In this document: piece after piece, positions 44,776 to 55,945 of the stretch
Position numbering within the stretch: position 1 is the stretch's first letter
Layout: each line of letters begins with the position of its first letter
NCBI GenBank assembly: GCA_963680875.1
Contig: OY804578.1
Location: 104,809,689-104,873,688, forward strand
Length of the DNA: 64,000 bases
DNA from: Bathymodiolus brooksi
Lineage: Eukaryota > Mollusca > Bivalvia > Mytilida > Modiolidae
Reading direction: 5' to 3'
The notes under the pieces: model-generated
What the model saw: the letters and a program-made list of their open reading frames with translations, nothing else
What the model was told of the DNA's origin: nothing
Databases searched by the model: none
Translations under genes and position numbers: made by a program

Positions 44776-45749
44776 CACATAATAGGACAAAATTAATCAC
44801 TCCAAGAAAACAGGAAATGTTTTTCTTTATTGGGGTGTCAACAAAGAAGGTAACCGGATCCCGAACCTGATAGCGTATTCCATGCAGATAAGTTCTATTG
44901 TGTTTTTACCGCATTTTATCGGAATATATGTGAATTAATGTTTTTTTCGTGATTGTCAAATACATATATATATATATATTAAAAACATTTAAAAACTTTT
45001 AGCGTCAGTTATTCTAGGAGACTTGTTCAATTCAAAGACTTTAATTAAATTACTAGTAAGTAATTTTGAGAAATTTTACACTGCGATATTTTCTGATTTT
45101 CACATGTATATTGAATACTGTGTATATGTCTTCATTTTTTAATAAACATTTTCAACTTTGTACACTGTATACCCCTCGAAAATATTGATGGAAGTTATTG
45201 AACTTTGTCATGTACAATAACGTCCAATTTGTGAAGTTATTGGATCCTATTAGCTCCACCCCAACGTATGGTATTGGGAATGATTGAACCTAGAACTTCA
45301 AAGGGAAAAATCGGCATACTATGATACAAAAGTTTATCATATTGAACTAATATTCGGTCCAACAAGTGATATTTTGATGGTGGGTGCAAAATATCACGTG
45401 ATGGTCCGAATATCTAGTTCAATATAGTGCTTTTATCTGTGTAGACAAATGTTAATCAAGCGTGTCAAAACAGCTGCTAATCAGTAACCGAGTCTGTGAG
45501 AATGCAGACTGTCACGTACATCATAATGTCCCTGAACTTCAGCTGCTGTCCACTCTCTCTAACATATTTGAAAATTACTTACTTACTAAGTCCTTGCTAA
45601 GCTTCATGGCACATATGTTTCCTCTACTCTTCTCTGTTGTTGGCTTTTCTGTCAATTGTGCCCCAGGTGTATCCTCTTTCCTTTATTTCATTTTCGATGG
45701 TGCGCCTCCATGTTGTTTTTGGTCTTCCTCTTTCTCTTTTTCTTTTCCC
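44776..45749. other. No gene supported
   Basis: AT-rich sequence with a TA run near 44966. ATATTCGGTCCAACAAGTGA (45350) and the nearby GATGGTCCGAATATCTAGTT (45400) form an imperfect inverted repeat. Confidence 0.4.
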
Positions 45750-46215
45750 TTCAATTCGACTTACCCAGTTAATTCTATTGCAAAGGAGATTTTTGGGCCG
45801 AGATTTATCGGGGACGACTTTTTTTTAAAGGCCGACATATATCGGAGACGACTTTTTTTTAGGGTCGACATATATCGGGGACGACTTTTTTTTTAAGGCA
45901 GATCGTTCTTTAGGGGCGAAACAAGAAGGTCTAACGATTGTCCATTTTTTAAATAAAATAATCGTTTCATGTAAAGAAGCTGTACGGTTTCCTTTCTAAT
46001 TTTTTGGGGTTATTTTTAAACTGGATAGTTATTTTTTATTCAAATTAAAAGGCTATTTCCTGTACTTCACTCCGTATGTCCATTCTATGCCGAAACTTAG
46101 AATCCATTTCCGGTTGATATTGATCATATATTGATTCATCTCCTTACACACATGTTGCTGTTTAGCTCGAATCTTGCGATGCTCGCTATTACCATAAAAA
46201 GCTCGCTTCGCTCGC
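45750..46215 (+). repeat. 430-bp dispersed repeat with GGGCCGAGATATATC units, copy 2
   Basis: This is a full match to 31430-31860, with three rather than two units of about 33 bp (GGGCCGAGATTTATCGGGGA and variants). A reading frame that crosses it (45462-45896) only reflects the repeat. Confidence 0.85.
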
Positions 46216-46553
46216 ATATAACTTCAAACAAAACATTCTAGTATTTCCGTTTTCAGTCGGTTAGATGAGGGCCAGATTATCATATAGGTTAGAGGGGCCC
46301 TGCTAAACGATTTACAAAATGTCGTTAAAATATATCAGGAGTAAAGAATATTCAAGACGGGTGCGGGCGAGTTAAAGGGTGGCTCCGTATGAGGGAGGGC
46401 ATCATTTTATTAGCATAGGGTCCACATCACGTCATAATCCGGCCATGGTTATTTGCTTGATTGCTGTGAAAAGAGATTTTCAAATTGCGAGCTCTTCTCC
46501 CAAGCTTTATACGTTGTTTTCGTCACGTTCCTAGATTTTAAAGTGACGTAGTT

Positions 46554-46945
46554 GAGTTATTCGTAAGTTCAACCGTGGTTGTTTGGTTTTTACAATGAGT
46601 TATTCGTAAGTTCAACCGTGGTTGCTGGGTTTTTACAAATGAGTTATTCGTAAGTTCAACCGTGGTTGCTGGGTTTTTACAAATGAGTTATTCGTAAGTT
46701 CAACCGTGGTTGCTGGGTTTTTACAAATGAGTTATTCGTCAGTTCAACCGTGGTTGCTGGGTTTTTACAAATGAGTTATTCGTCAGTTCAACCGTGGTTG
46801 CTGGGTTTTTACAAATGAGTTATTCGCAAATTCAACCGTGGTTGCTGGGTTTTAACAAATGAGTTATTCGCAAGTTCAACCGTGGTTTCTGGGTTTTTAA
46901 ATATGAGTTATTCGCAAGTTCAACCGTGGTTGCTGGGTTTAAAAA
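46554..46945. repeat. 44-bp minisatellite, about 9 copies
   Basis: Unit GAGTTATTCGTAAGTTCAAC followed by CGTGGTTGCTGGGTTTTTACAAAT in two parts, 44 bp. Later units drift (CGCAAG, TTTCTGG). Confidence 0.95.
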
Positions 46946-47107
46946 ATGCAACATTCCGTGGTTCTTATACTTAACTCCGTTGCATTGTGTCAATTTGAAT
47001 AAAATTACCGTAATTTATTTTTTTTTCATTTTCATTACGCTACACTTGCATGACTGGATCATTTTCCTCGGTTTCCATGTTTTTTGGTTAGGGATTAGGG
47101 TTATGGT

Positions 47108-47345
47108 GTTTAACGCGACTTTCAACAATATTTCAGTTATATCGTGACTGTCAGTTTTATTGGTGGAGGAAAGCGGAGTACCAGGAGAAAACCACCGATT
47201 TTCCGCAAGTCACTGACAAACTTTATCGCATAATGTTGTATCGAGTACAACTCGCCTGAGCGGGATTCGAACTCACAGCGTTAGTGTTCATAAGCACCGA
47301 TTCCAGAGGTAGTTGTAACTACCATAAGATCACGACCACGACGGC
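47108..47345 (-). repeat. SINE with degraded tRNA-like head
   Basis: The plus strand shows the tail complement TTTAACGCGACTTTCAACAA, then ATATTTCAGTTATATCGTGA, GTCACTGACAAACTTTATCG, and the head GCCTGAGCGGGATTCGAACT near 47260 (B-box complement). It is the same family as 13043. Confidence 0.7.
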
Positions 47346-48106
47346 TCCTTCCATTATTTTGCCATTATATTTTAAAACTGTTCCGACAGTGTGATACTTT
47401 TTTGTTTTCATTTCTAAATCCATTTGAAATAAACTGAAATCTGCAGAAATCTACAATTCACATCCACAAAAGAAAGATGTTTCCACATTCGGAAAAAGAC
47501 AGCCTTGATAAAATTGCTCACCTTTCACTATCACATGGGTTCACCCCAATTTGCTTGACGAGTTCATTGTTGCTCATCTTTTTACTTTTCTGTGTTTTTG
47601 CTTTGTTTTTATTTTTGTTTTTTGTTTGCTTCCCTTCGTTCTGTGTCCAATGTTGCATGTGTCTCTAACGTTTATTTATCCGAAATACAACAAGTAGAGA
47701 ACTGTTTCCGTATTGCCTTATTTTGCTTCCCTGTTTTTATGTGATCGTTCGCTTCGATTTATTTACTACTTTTACAGCAACATAAAAAAGATATTAATAA
47801 ATTTTAAAGTAAGACAAGTGTGCCTACTTAAATAGGTAATGGACTACTAATAATCCCGAAGTAGACCACTCGTTTGATATTTCCTAAATTACAATAAAGT
47901 CAATATAAAATAAAAAAGATTATATATTGTACTCTTAAAATAACAATTCCAATATCAAACTTCACATGTCCTCAAACGTACGAGTTAAATTTATTAATAC
48001 TTTTTTCTTCTTCTCATATACACATTTTATTTGATAAAAAATCAAAGCATAAACAGTTGATATGGTCACATTAATAAATAACAAAACAAAAAACAAAAAA
48101 ACATAA
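47346..48106. other. No gene supported
   Basis: AT-rich DNA; a T-rich, hydrophobic chance frame at 47477-47668 has no support. Confidence 0.4.
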
Positions 48107-48108
48107 TA

Positions 48109-49015
48109 CAGCGGAACCTGTGTGATCCGACACCTGAGTTTTCCGATATCCTGTGACTTCCGACAAGAATTTCAGGTCCCAAAATATTTCTTTAACATTC
48201 TTTGTTGAAAAACCTTGAGTATTCCTACACCTGTCACTTCCAACATTCGACATTGTTTTACGGTCCCAGTGTTATTAATTACACTTTATTAATCCTTTCT
48301 TATCCGACCCTTTGATCTGCTCATTAACAAATTACCATCCTGCCATGCTTATCATTAAATACAAACCATTAACAAATTGACAGGCTTAGCTGACAAATAA
48401 ATTGTGATTTTAACTAATTAGGCAGATAATTAGAGGCTCATTAGTAAGGGTTAAAATAATATATATTTAATAATTAAAATTTTACATTAAACTGTTTCCA
48501 CTTTCTTTGTAAAGGACATGCCTACAACCATTATCTCATATATTATGAAATTGTTCTAGGCTTGTGTACACAAATAAATTATGATTTGAATGCATTGATT
48601 GGCAGGTGATTAAAGACTCATTAATTAGAGTTAAAAGTAAGTTTACCAATACAATAATAATTAAAATTTTACACATAACTGTTTTCACTTTCTTTGTAAA
48701 TGACATGACTACAGCCAAGAGTTATCTTATCAGATTATGAAATTGTTATTAATATATTAATTGTGTATACATTAAATATTAAATGTATTTATATCTACAT
48801 TGTATAAACATCCCTTTACATAGTAATTCCAATTATTTAGACCACCCTACATAATCAAATCAAATCAAATCAAATCAAATATACACAATTCCTTCTCTTG
48901 TTAATTTTGTGCACATTTCTGTTAACTAAAAAGAAAACCTGAGTTTTCCGACATCCTGTACAATTCGACATATTTCCTTGGTCCCTTGGTGTGTCGGAAT
49001 AGACAGGTTCCACTG
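48109..49015. mobile_element. 907-bp pogo/Tigger-type MITE with TA duplication
   Basis: Left end CAGCGGAACCTGTGTGATCC and right end, read in reverse complement, CAGTGGAACCTGTCTATTCC are inverted repeats; both continue to GACAC. TA is duplicated at 48107-48108 and 49016-49017. Ends starting CAGT with a TA target are typical of the pogo/Tigger group. There is no coding region. The interior has two direct copies of about 170 bp (48390-48560, 48590-48750) and an ATCAA run at 48855-48882. Confidence 0.8.
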
Positions 49016-49017
49016 TA

Positions 49018-49380
49018 TATGCATAATAATTATTCCATATGAAATGAAAATGTTTTGTTTTTTTCTTTTTTTTTCTCCATTTTGTTCTTCTTAATTACAA
49101 AAAAAATTTCCTTTATACTATCTACAGAACAGTATTAGGTTTTAATAAGAATATCGTGTTATTGTATACTAATGTAATAATAGAAATGTAGGTCTCTAAG
49201 CCACTTTCAACGTACTCTTTGAACGACTGCTACAAACAAAGTACACAAGGTAACTGAAAAATGTGTTTCTAGAACAAAAATAAGCTTGAAGATATCGAAA
49301 ACGGGTAACCAGAAGCTGTAAATCGAAGAGGGCACAAATCTCTTTAGAAGACGCTCAAAGATATACATTTCCCCCTTACT
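49018..49380. other. No feature recognised
   Basis: AT-rich spacer before the satellite block. Confidence 0.4.
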
Positions 49381-49386
49381 CTGATA

Positions 49387-50640
49387 TGGAAGCTCACACA
49401 AGAATATCACTACCACGAATAGACCACAGTGAGGTTCACACAAGAAAATCACTACCACCAATAGACCACATTGAGGTTCACACAGGAAAATCACTACCAC
49501 GAATAGACCACATTGAGGTTCACACAGGAAAATCACTACCACGAATAGATCACATTGAGGTTCACACAAGAAAATCACTACCACGAATAGACCACATTGA
49601 GGTTCACACAAGAAAATCACTACCACGAATAGACCACATTGAGGTTCACACAAGAAAATCACTACCACGAATAGACCACATTGAGGTTCACCCAAGAAAA
49701 TCACTACCACGAATAGACCACATTGAGGTTCACACAAGAAAATCACTACCACGAATAGACCACATTGAGGTTCACACAAGAAAATCACTACCACGAATAG
49801 ACCACATTGAGGTTCACACAGAAAAATCACTACCACGAATAGACCACATTGAGGTTCACACAAGAAAATCACTACCACGAATAGATCACAGTGAGGTTCA
49901 CACAAGAAAATCACTACCACGAATAGACCACATTGAGGTTCACACAAGAAAGTCACTACCAAGAATTGACCACAGTGAGGTTCACACAAGAAAATCACTA
50001 CCACGAATAGACCATATTGAGGTTCACACAAGAAAATCACTACCACGAATAGACCACATTGAGGTTCACACAAGAAAATCACTACCACGAATAGATCACA
50101 TTGAGGTTCACACAAGAAAATCACTACCACGAATAGACCACATTGAGGTTCACACAAGAACATCACTACCACGAATAGACCACATTGAGGTTCACACAAG
50201 AAAGTCACTACCAAGAATAGACCACAGTGAGGTTCACACAAGAAAATCACTACCACGAATAGACCACATTGAGGTTCACACAGGAAAATCACTACCACGA
50301 ATAGACCACATTGAGGTTCACACAAGAAAATCACTACCACGAATAGACCACATTGAGGTTCACACAAGAAAGTCACTACCAAGAATAGACCACAGTGAGG
50401 TTCACACAAGAAAATCACTACCACGAATAGACCACATTGAGGTTCACACAGGAAAATCACTACCACGAATAGACCACATGGAGGTTCACACAAGAAAATC
50501 ACTACCACGAATAGACCACATTGAGGTTCACACAAGAAAATCACTACGACGAATAGATCACATTGAGGTTCACACAAGAAAATCACTACCACGAATAGAC
50601 GACATTGAGGTTCACACAAGAAAATCACGACAGGAAGGAT
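49387..50640. repeat. 42-bp minisatellite, about 30 copies, with 168-bp higher-order block
   Basis: Unit GAGGTTCACACAAGAAAATC then ACTACCACGAATAGACCACATT (42 bp). Both strands stay open across the whole array (14-residue repeats; the minus frame extends 485 residues), an effect of 42 being a multiple of three with no stop. A 168-bp block of four variant units is repeated exactly at 50203 and 50371. No promoter or splice evidence favours translation. Confidence 0.95.
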
Positions 50641-50670
50641 TCCACATTTATACGATGTAAGCATCTAGAA

Positions 50671-51505
50671 GTCATTACTACATACTGTTCACATATAGAC
50701 AATGTACCATCTAGTCAAATAACCTGATACGAAGTTCAGCATAACAAGGAGGTCACTACTACATACTGATCACATATAGACAATGTACCATCTAGTCAAA
50801 TAACATGATACGGAAGTTCAACATAAAAAAGGAAGTCACAACTACATACTGGTCACATATAGACAATGTACCATCTAGTCTAATGACCTGATACGGAAGT
50901 TCAACAAAACAAGGAAGTCATTACTACATACTGATCACATATAGACAATGTGCCATCTAGTCAAATAACATGATACGGAAGTTCAACAAAACAAGGTAGT
51001 CAGTACTACATACTGATCAGATATAGACAATGTATCATCTAGTCAAATAACATGATACGGGAGTTCAACATAACAAGGTAGTCACTACTACATACTGGTC
51101 ACATATAGACAATGTACCATCTAGTCTAATGACCTGATACGGAAGTTCAACAGAACCAGGAAGTCACTACTACATACTGGTCACATATAGACAATGTACT
51201 ATCTAATCAAATAACCTGATACGGGTAGACAATGTATCTTCTAGTCAAATAACATGATACAGAAGTTCAACAGAACAAGGAAGTCACTACTACATACTGA
51301 TCAAATATAGACAATGTACCATCTAGTCAAATAACTTGATACGGAAGTTCAACAGAACAAGGCAGTCACTACTACATACTGATCAAATATAGACAATATA
51401 CCATCTAGTCAAATAACTTGATACGCAAGTTCAACATAACAGGGAAATCACTACTACATACTGATCACATATAACAATTTACCATCTAGTCAAATAACCT
51501 GATAT
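50671..51505. repeat. 82-83-bp tandem repeat, about 10 copies
   Basis: Unit starts GTCACTACTACATACTGATC, continues ACATATAGACAATGTACCAT and CTAGTCAAATAACATGATAC, and ends GGAAGTTCAACATAACAAGG. One shortened copy lies near 51220. Confidence 0.9.
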
Positions 51506-51561
51506 CGAGGTAATTACACAGTCAAAATCACTACATCATTCGAACCATGGGAAAAAATACA

Positions 51562-52604
51562 GAGGTTCACATACCAATAACAGTTATTATAATATAGAGG
51601 TTCATACACCAATAAAGTCATTATAAAATAGTGGTTCACACACCAATAAAGGTTATTATAAAATAGCGGTTCACACCAATAAAAGTCATTATAATATAGA
51701 GGTTCACACGCCAATAAAAGTCATTATAATATAGCGGTTCACACACCAATAAAATTTATTATAATATAGAGGTTCACAAACCAATAAAAGTCATTATACT
51801 ATAGAGGTTAACACTCCAATAATCGTCATTATAACATAGCGGTTCACACACCAATAAAAGTCATTATAATATAGAGGCTCACATATCAATAAAAGTCATT
51901 ATAATATAGAGGTTCACACACCAATAAAAGTCATTATAATATAGAGGCTCACACACCAATAAAAGTCATTATAATATAGAGGTTCACACACCAATAAAAG
52001 TTATAATATAGAGGTTCACACACCAATCATCGTCATTATAATATAGAGGTTCACTCACCAAAAAAAGTCATTATAATATAGAGGTTCGCACACCAATAAA
52101 AGTCATTATAATATAGACGTTCACACACCAATGAAAGCCATTAAGATATAGAGGTTCACACACCAATAGAAGTCATTACAATAGAGAGGTTCACACACCA
52201 ATAAAAGTCACTAAAATATAGAGGTCTACACACAAATAAAAGTCATTATAATATAGAGGTTCACACACCAATAAAACGCATTATAATATACAGGTTCACA
52301 CAACAATAAAAGTCATTATAATATAAAGGTTCACACACCAATAAAACTCATTATAATATACAGGTTCATATACCAATAAAAGTCATTATAATATAGCGGT
52401 TGATGCAGTAATAAAGGTCGTTATAACATAGAGGTCTACACACAAATAAATGTCATTATAATATAGAGGTTCACACAACAATAAAAGTCATTATAATATA
52501 GAGGATCACACACCAATAAAAGTCATTGTAATATAGAGGTTCACACAACAATAAAAATCATTATAATATAGAGGTTCACACACCAATAAAACTCATTATA
52601 ATAT
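51562..52604. repeat. 35-bp minisatellite, about 30 copies, left part
   Basis: Unit AGGTTCACACACCAATAAAA then GTCATTATAATATAG (35 bp). It is interrupted at 52604 by a Naiad copy and resumes at 54954. Confidence 0.95.
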
Positions 52605-54584
52605 GCAACGAAATCAACGAAATCAACGTGATGAGCTTTTTTAATACTATTCCAAGAACTAAACGTAGCCATGGTCATAAAAGAATTCAACATCCTAATG
52701 TTAAAAAGTCCTCTAACCCAAGAACGTTACAAGATACTTTTAATGATTTACTTTCTAATATACAGAAACCTCTTGGAATTCATCACATTCGTACAATTTT
52801 TATTTTCACTACTTGTAAACTACCTCAAAGATCTTAGGGATTTTGGACTTGACAAAGGAGGCGTAGATCCTTTTTCTCCTAAGTACAGATTGTCTAGTAT
52901 TATATGTGACGTGGCGTCCTTTCGTCTTTTTAAACCAGTTCGATCTGAACCTCTTCATGATAACAACAGAAAATTTCTCATGGTCCTAAATTCAGAGAAA
53001 CTCAACACATCAATTGGAAACATAATTTCAAGATAATTATGGATGCTGTTGAAGATTATGCCAGAAGGTGGATAAAGAGAGAAGTAGACCAAGATCCTGA
53101 GTTAGAGTCCTTGTCAGACTGGGTTAGAACAATTAGGTCTCTAGTACAGGTCGGATTCACAAACTCAAAAATTGTGTTAATAGTCGACCTAAGTCTGTAT
53201 TTAAAGACCAAGAAGCTGTTAAGTGTCTTTCCTCTCTTCATGACAAATATGTTATCGTTCCTGCGGACAAGGCTTCCAACAATATCGTGTTTGTATGTAA
53301 ATCATATTACTTCGAATGCCTAATCAAGGAATTAGGCATAAATAGCAACACCTCTAGTAATACCACATACAAACCAACTTCGTTCGACAAAGATGAAATC
53401 CTAGCTAACCACAGATCATTCATGACCTCTTTAAACATTCCATCTGGTAAAGAGTCTGAGGATTTACCCTATTTATATTGGATACCTAAACTCCATAAGA
53501 CACCATACGAAGAAAGGTACATAGCGGGATCATCAACTTGTTCCACGAAAGAATTGTCTATTCACCTGACAAAGATTCTGTCTGCAGTAAAAGAGGGACA
53601 ACAGAAATATTGTGAAACTGTTTACTCGCGTAGTGGCATAAATCACATGTGGATTTTGAAAAACTCTAAAGATCTTTTGGATAACCTGAAATCAAGATCT
53701 TTCTCTCAGGTATCCTCCATCAAAACTTTTGATTTTTCAACTCTATATACCACCCTACCGCATGACAAATTAAAAACCCGCTTAAAAGAAACAATTCATA
53801 AAGCTTTCAGTCATAGAAACTATGGCTCAAAATTTGTTGTGTTAAGCTACAATTCCACATATTTTTCAAACAAAATTCAACAAGGCAAAACATGCTACTC
53901 CGAGGAACAAGTGATCAGTATGCTGGAGTTCCTCATCGATAACATATTTGTCTCCTTTGGAGGGACACTGTTTCAGCAGGTCGTCGGCATACCAATGGTT
54001 ACGAATTGTGCCCCTCTTCTAGCCGATTTATTTTTATACTCATATGAGTCGGAGTTTCTTCAAAAGCTTGTAAAAGATAAGAAGATTCATGAGGCTAGAG
54101 GTATATTGATGACGTTTTATCTATCAATAATTCTAGATTTGCAGAATTTCTTCCATTGATATATCCTCCAGAGCTGGAAGTTAAAGAGACCACAGATACA
54201 GCTTCGTCCGCATCATTTTTGGACTTATACCTCGAATTTGACGACAGTGGTCAACTCAGTACTAAAATTTATGATAAACGGGACGACTTCAATTTTAAAA
54301 TCATAAATTTTCTAAATATGTGCAGCAATATACCAGCTTCTCCTGCACATGGTGTTTACATCTCGCAATTGATTCGCTATGCAAGGACCAGTAGCAATTA
54401 TTCTGATTTCCTGAAACGTCATCTTCATCTGAGAAACAGGCTACTGGACCAGGGCTATTAAAAGATTCGCCTTATTCGATCTCTTAAAAAGTTTATATTC
54501 CAATACCAAGATCTTGTCGAAATATATTCCGTCTCTGCAGAAACGATTATAAGCGATGCATTTTCATATAGTGAAAATGTATAA
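52605..54584 (+). pseudogene. Naiad-like RT ORF, copy 2 (endonuclease lost, multiple deletions)
   Basis: The GIY-YIG domain is absent through 5' truncation. A deletion of about 320 bp relative to copy 1 (8384-8705) at about 52980 removes the CxC linker. One base is missing near 53148. In motif B, GIPMGTN has become GIPMVTN (codon 53998-54000). A 20-bp deletion at about 54102 removes the residues before YIDD and shifts the frame. A TAA replaces AAA at the position just after ..LLDQGY (54459-54461). At the site where copy 1 has the TAA nonsense codon, this copy has GAA. Motif A (FDFSTLYTTLP) is intact. Confidence 0.85.
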
Positions 54585-54953
54585 AGATAAAGAAGTCAAG
54601 AAAAATGTCAAAAATATTTTTTTTTATCAATGTGTGACGTAAAAATAGTTTTGACATTTACGTCACCGAATATGGTACTGCTTTGACAACTATTTTACCT
54701 ATTTTGTTCCTGTATTTAAATATTGTTATAGTGACAGCCGGAACCTTTGAACCGTTATGAGAGCGGGAGGTTTGGCGCTTTAAAATCTGATTCAACCCAC
54801 CATTTCTTTAGAAATGCCTGTACCAAGTCAGGGTCATTACGGTTTTCACAGTTTTCCGGTTGTTGACTGATTTTGTCTGTTTATATAATTATGAGTTTTG
54901 CCTTTCCCTTTGTAAGATTGTTCGGAGTTCGGTAATTTTGTTATTACCCTTAT
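52605..54953 (+). mobile_element. Naiad-like element, copy 2, 5'-truncated, inside the 35-bp satellite
   Basis: It begins at the point equivalent to 8022 of copy 1 (GCAACGAAATCAAC, with a 9-base GAAATCAAC duplication) and ends at GTTATTACCCTTAT. Both sides are the same minisatellite, with about 12 bases of a unit missing across the insertion, so this is a clean insertion into tandem repeats rather than a shared flank. It is about 97-98% like copy 1 outside deletions (visual estimate). Confidence 0.9.
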
Positions 54954-55042
54954 ATACCAATAAAAGTCATTATAATATAGAGGTTCACACACCAATAAAA
55001 GTCATTATAATACAGAGGTTCAAACACCAATAACAGTCATTA
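54954..55042. repeat. 35-bp minisatellite, right part
   Basis: About two and a half units of the array at 51562 follow the Naiad 3' end directly. Confidence 0.9.
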
Positions 55043-55262
55043 ATACATTGGAATCACATATAGACAATGCACCGTTTAGTGACATTTTTATATGTTTCAT
55101 TTTCATGTCATAAAATTTGACACAAATATTGTTTCATTTTTTAACTGGATGGGTTAATTGATCGTACGTTCATTACTGTAACATTTTTGTTTTTGTAACA
55201 CTTGCATTTTAATTGATCCCTCAATTCTTTAATTCTTAGTATGTAAATAAAGGGATCTACTA

Positions 55263-55945
55263 TCAATTAGTTTGAGGTAAACCGTAGATTGATTGGACTA
55301 TAACGGATTCAATAAGAGTAGATTGTTTGTAAAAGCTATTACCGTAGATGTTCCATTCTGTAGCTCATCATTCTGTTGTAAATACAGGCCGTACACAGAC
55401 CTCGGTAATATAGCACAGACTGCTACGACCACGATACAACTTAAAGTAACTATGTTTTTTCGTTTTCGCAAAGATGCTTTCTTCTTCTGTAGGATTTGTA
55501 ATTCAGTTATGCCTTCGAGTGCACTTACTTGTCGCCGATTCCTGAGCATCCGGGCAATCACAAAGAAATAGGACGCTGCTATAATATACTATTAGGTATA
55601 TCCATGTATAGAAGAAAATCTTTCTTTACTGTATATTCCGACGTACTCGAGTGTCGTCCACCATACAATACATGGACGACGGTATATCGAAGCATGACGT
55701 AGGTATGAGTTATCAGAAACCCAGCTCCCACGGCAATGTTAGATGTTAAAGTCCTCAAAATGTTATTTGGTGTTCTGAACGTACTGCTCAAAACAAATGA
55801 ATAATGTTTGTAGCAAAGAAAACTGAATCGTTCCGGGAATCAAATGTTGTAGAACAACACACTGGTAGAGGTATCCCGAACTGCCGTCATTCGTGTTTTT
55901 AGTAATAACTAATAACAAATATTCGAACACCATTAAAGCATCACT
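55263..55945 (-). pseudogene. Rhodopsin-class GPCR pseudogene (TM2 end to TM7)
   Basis: Across three frames of the minus strand the expected order is seen: SDALMVFEYLLLVI (TM2 with the conserved Asp), a loop, YQCVVLQHLIPGTIQFSLLQ with a DRY-like E-Q-Y (TM3), LRTLTSNIAVGAGFLITHTY (TM4), FFYTWIYLIVYYSSVLF (TM5), RKRKNIVTLSCIVVVAVCAI (TM6) and AFTNNLLLLNPL (TM7). Frameshifts fall at about 55767, 55610, 55568 and 55310, and a stop follows the E-Q-Y segment. TM1 is not found; an acceptor-like AG precedes TM2, so the parent may have had an intron there. It is unrelated in sequence to the intact receptor at 35381-38159. Confidence 0.7.

Noticed and set aside
45462..45896. 144-residue hydrophobic frame
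   Set aside because: Its second half is the dispersed repeat also found at 31430, and the first half has no domain or splice support.
47477..47668. Small membrane protein
   Set aside because: The hydrophobicity comes from a T-rich stretch, and no signal peptide, start context or relatives can be argued.
49207..50664. Long open frames on both strands (485 and 424 residues) as repetitive proteins
   Set aside because: They are produced by a 42-bp unit whose length is a multiple of three; both strands are equally open and there is no start context, splice site or codon bias to prefer one.
53287..54159. Independent functional RT gene in Naiad copy 2
   Set aside because: It is a 5'-truncated copy with deletions in the linker and before YIDD and a changed motif B.
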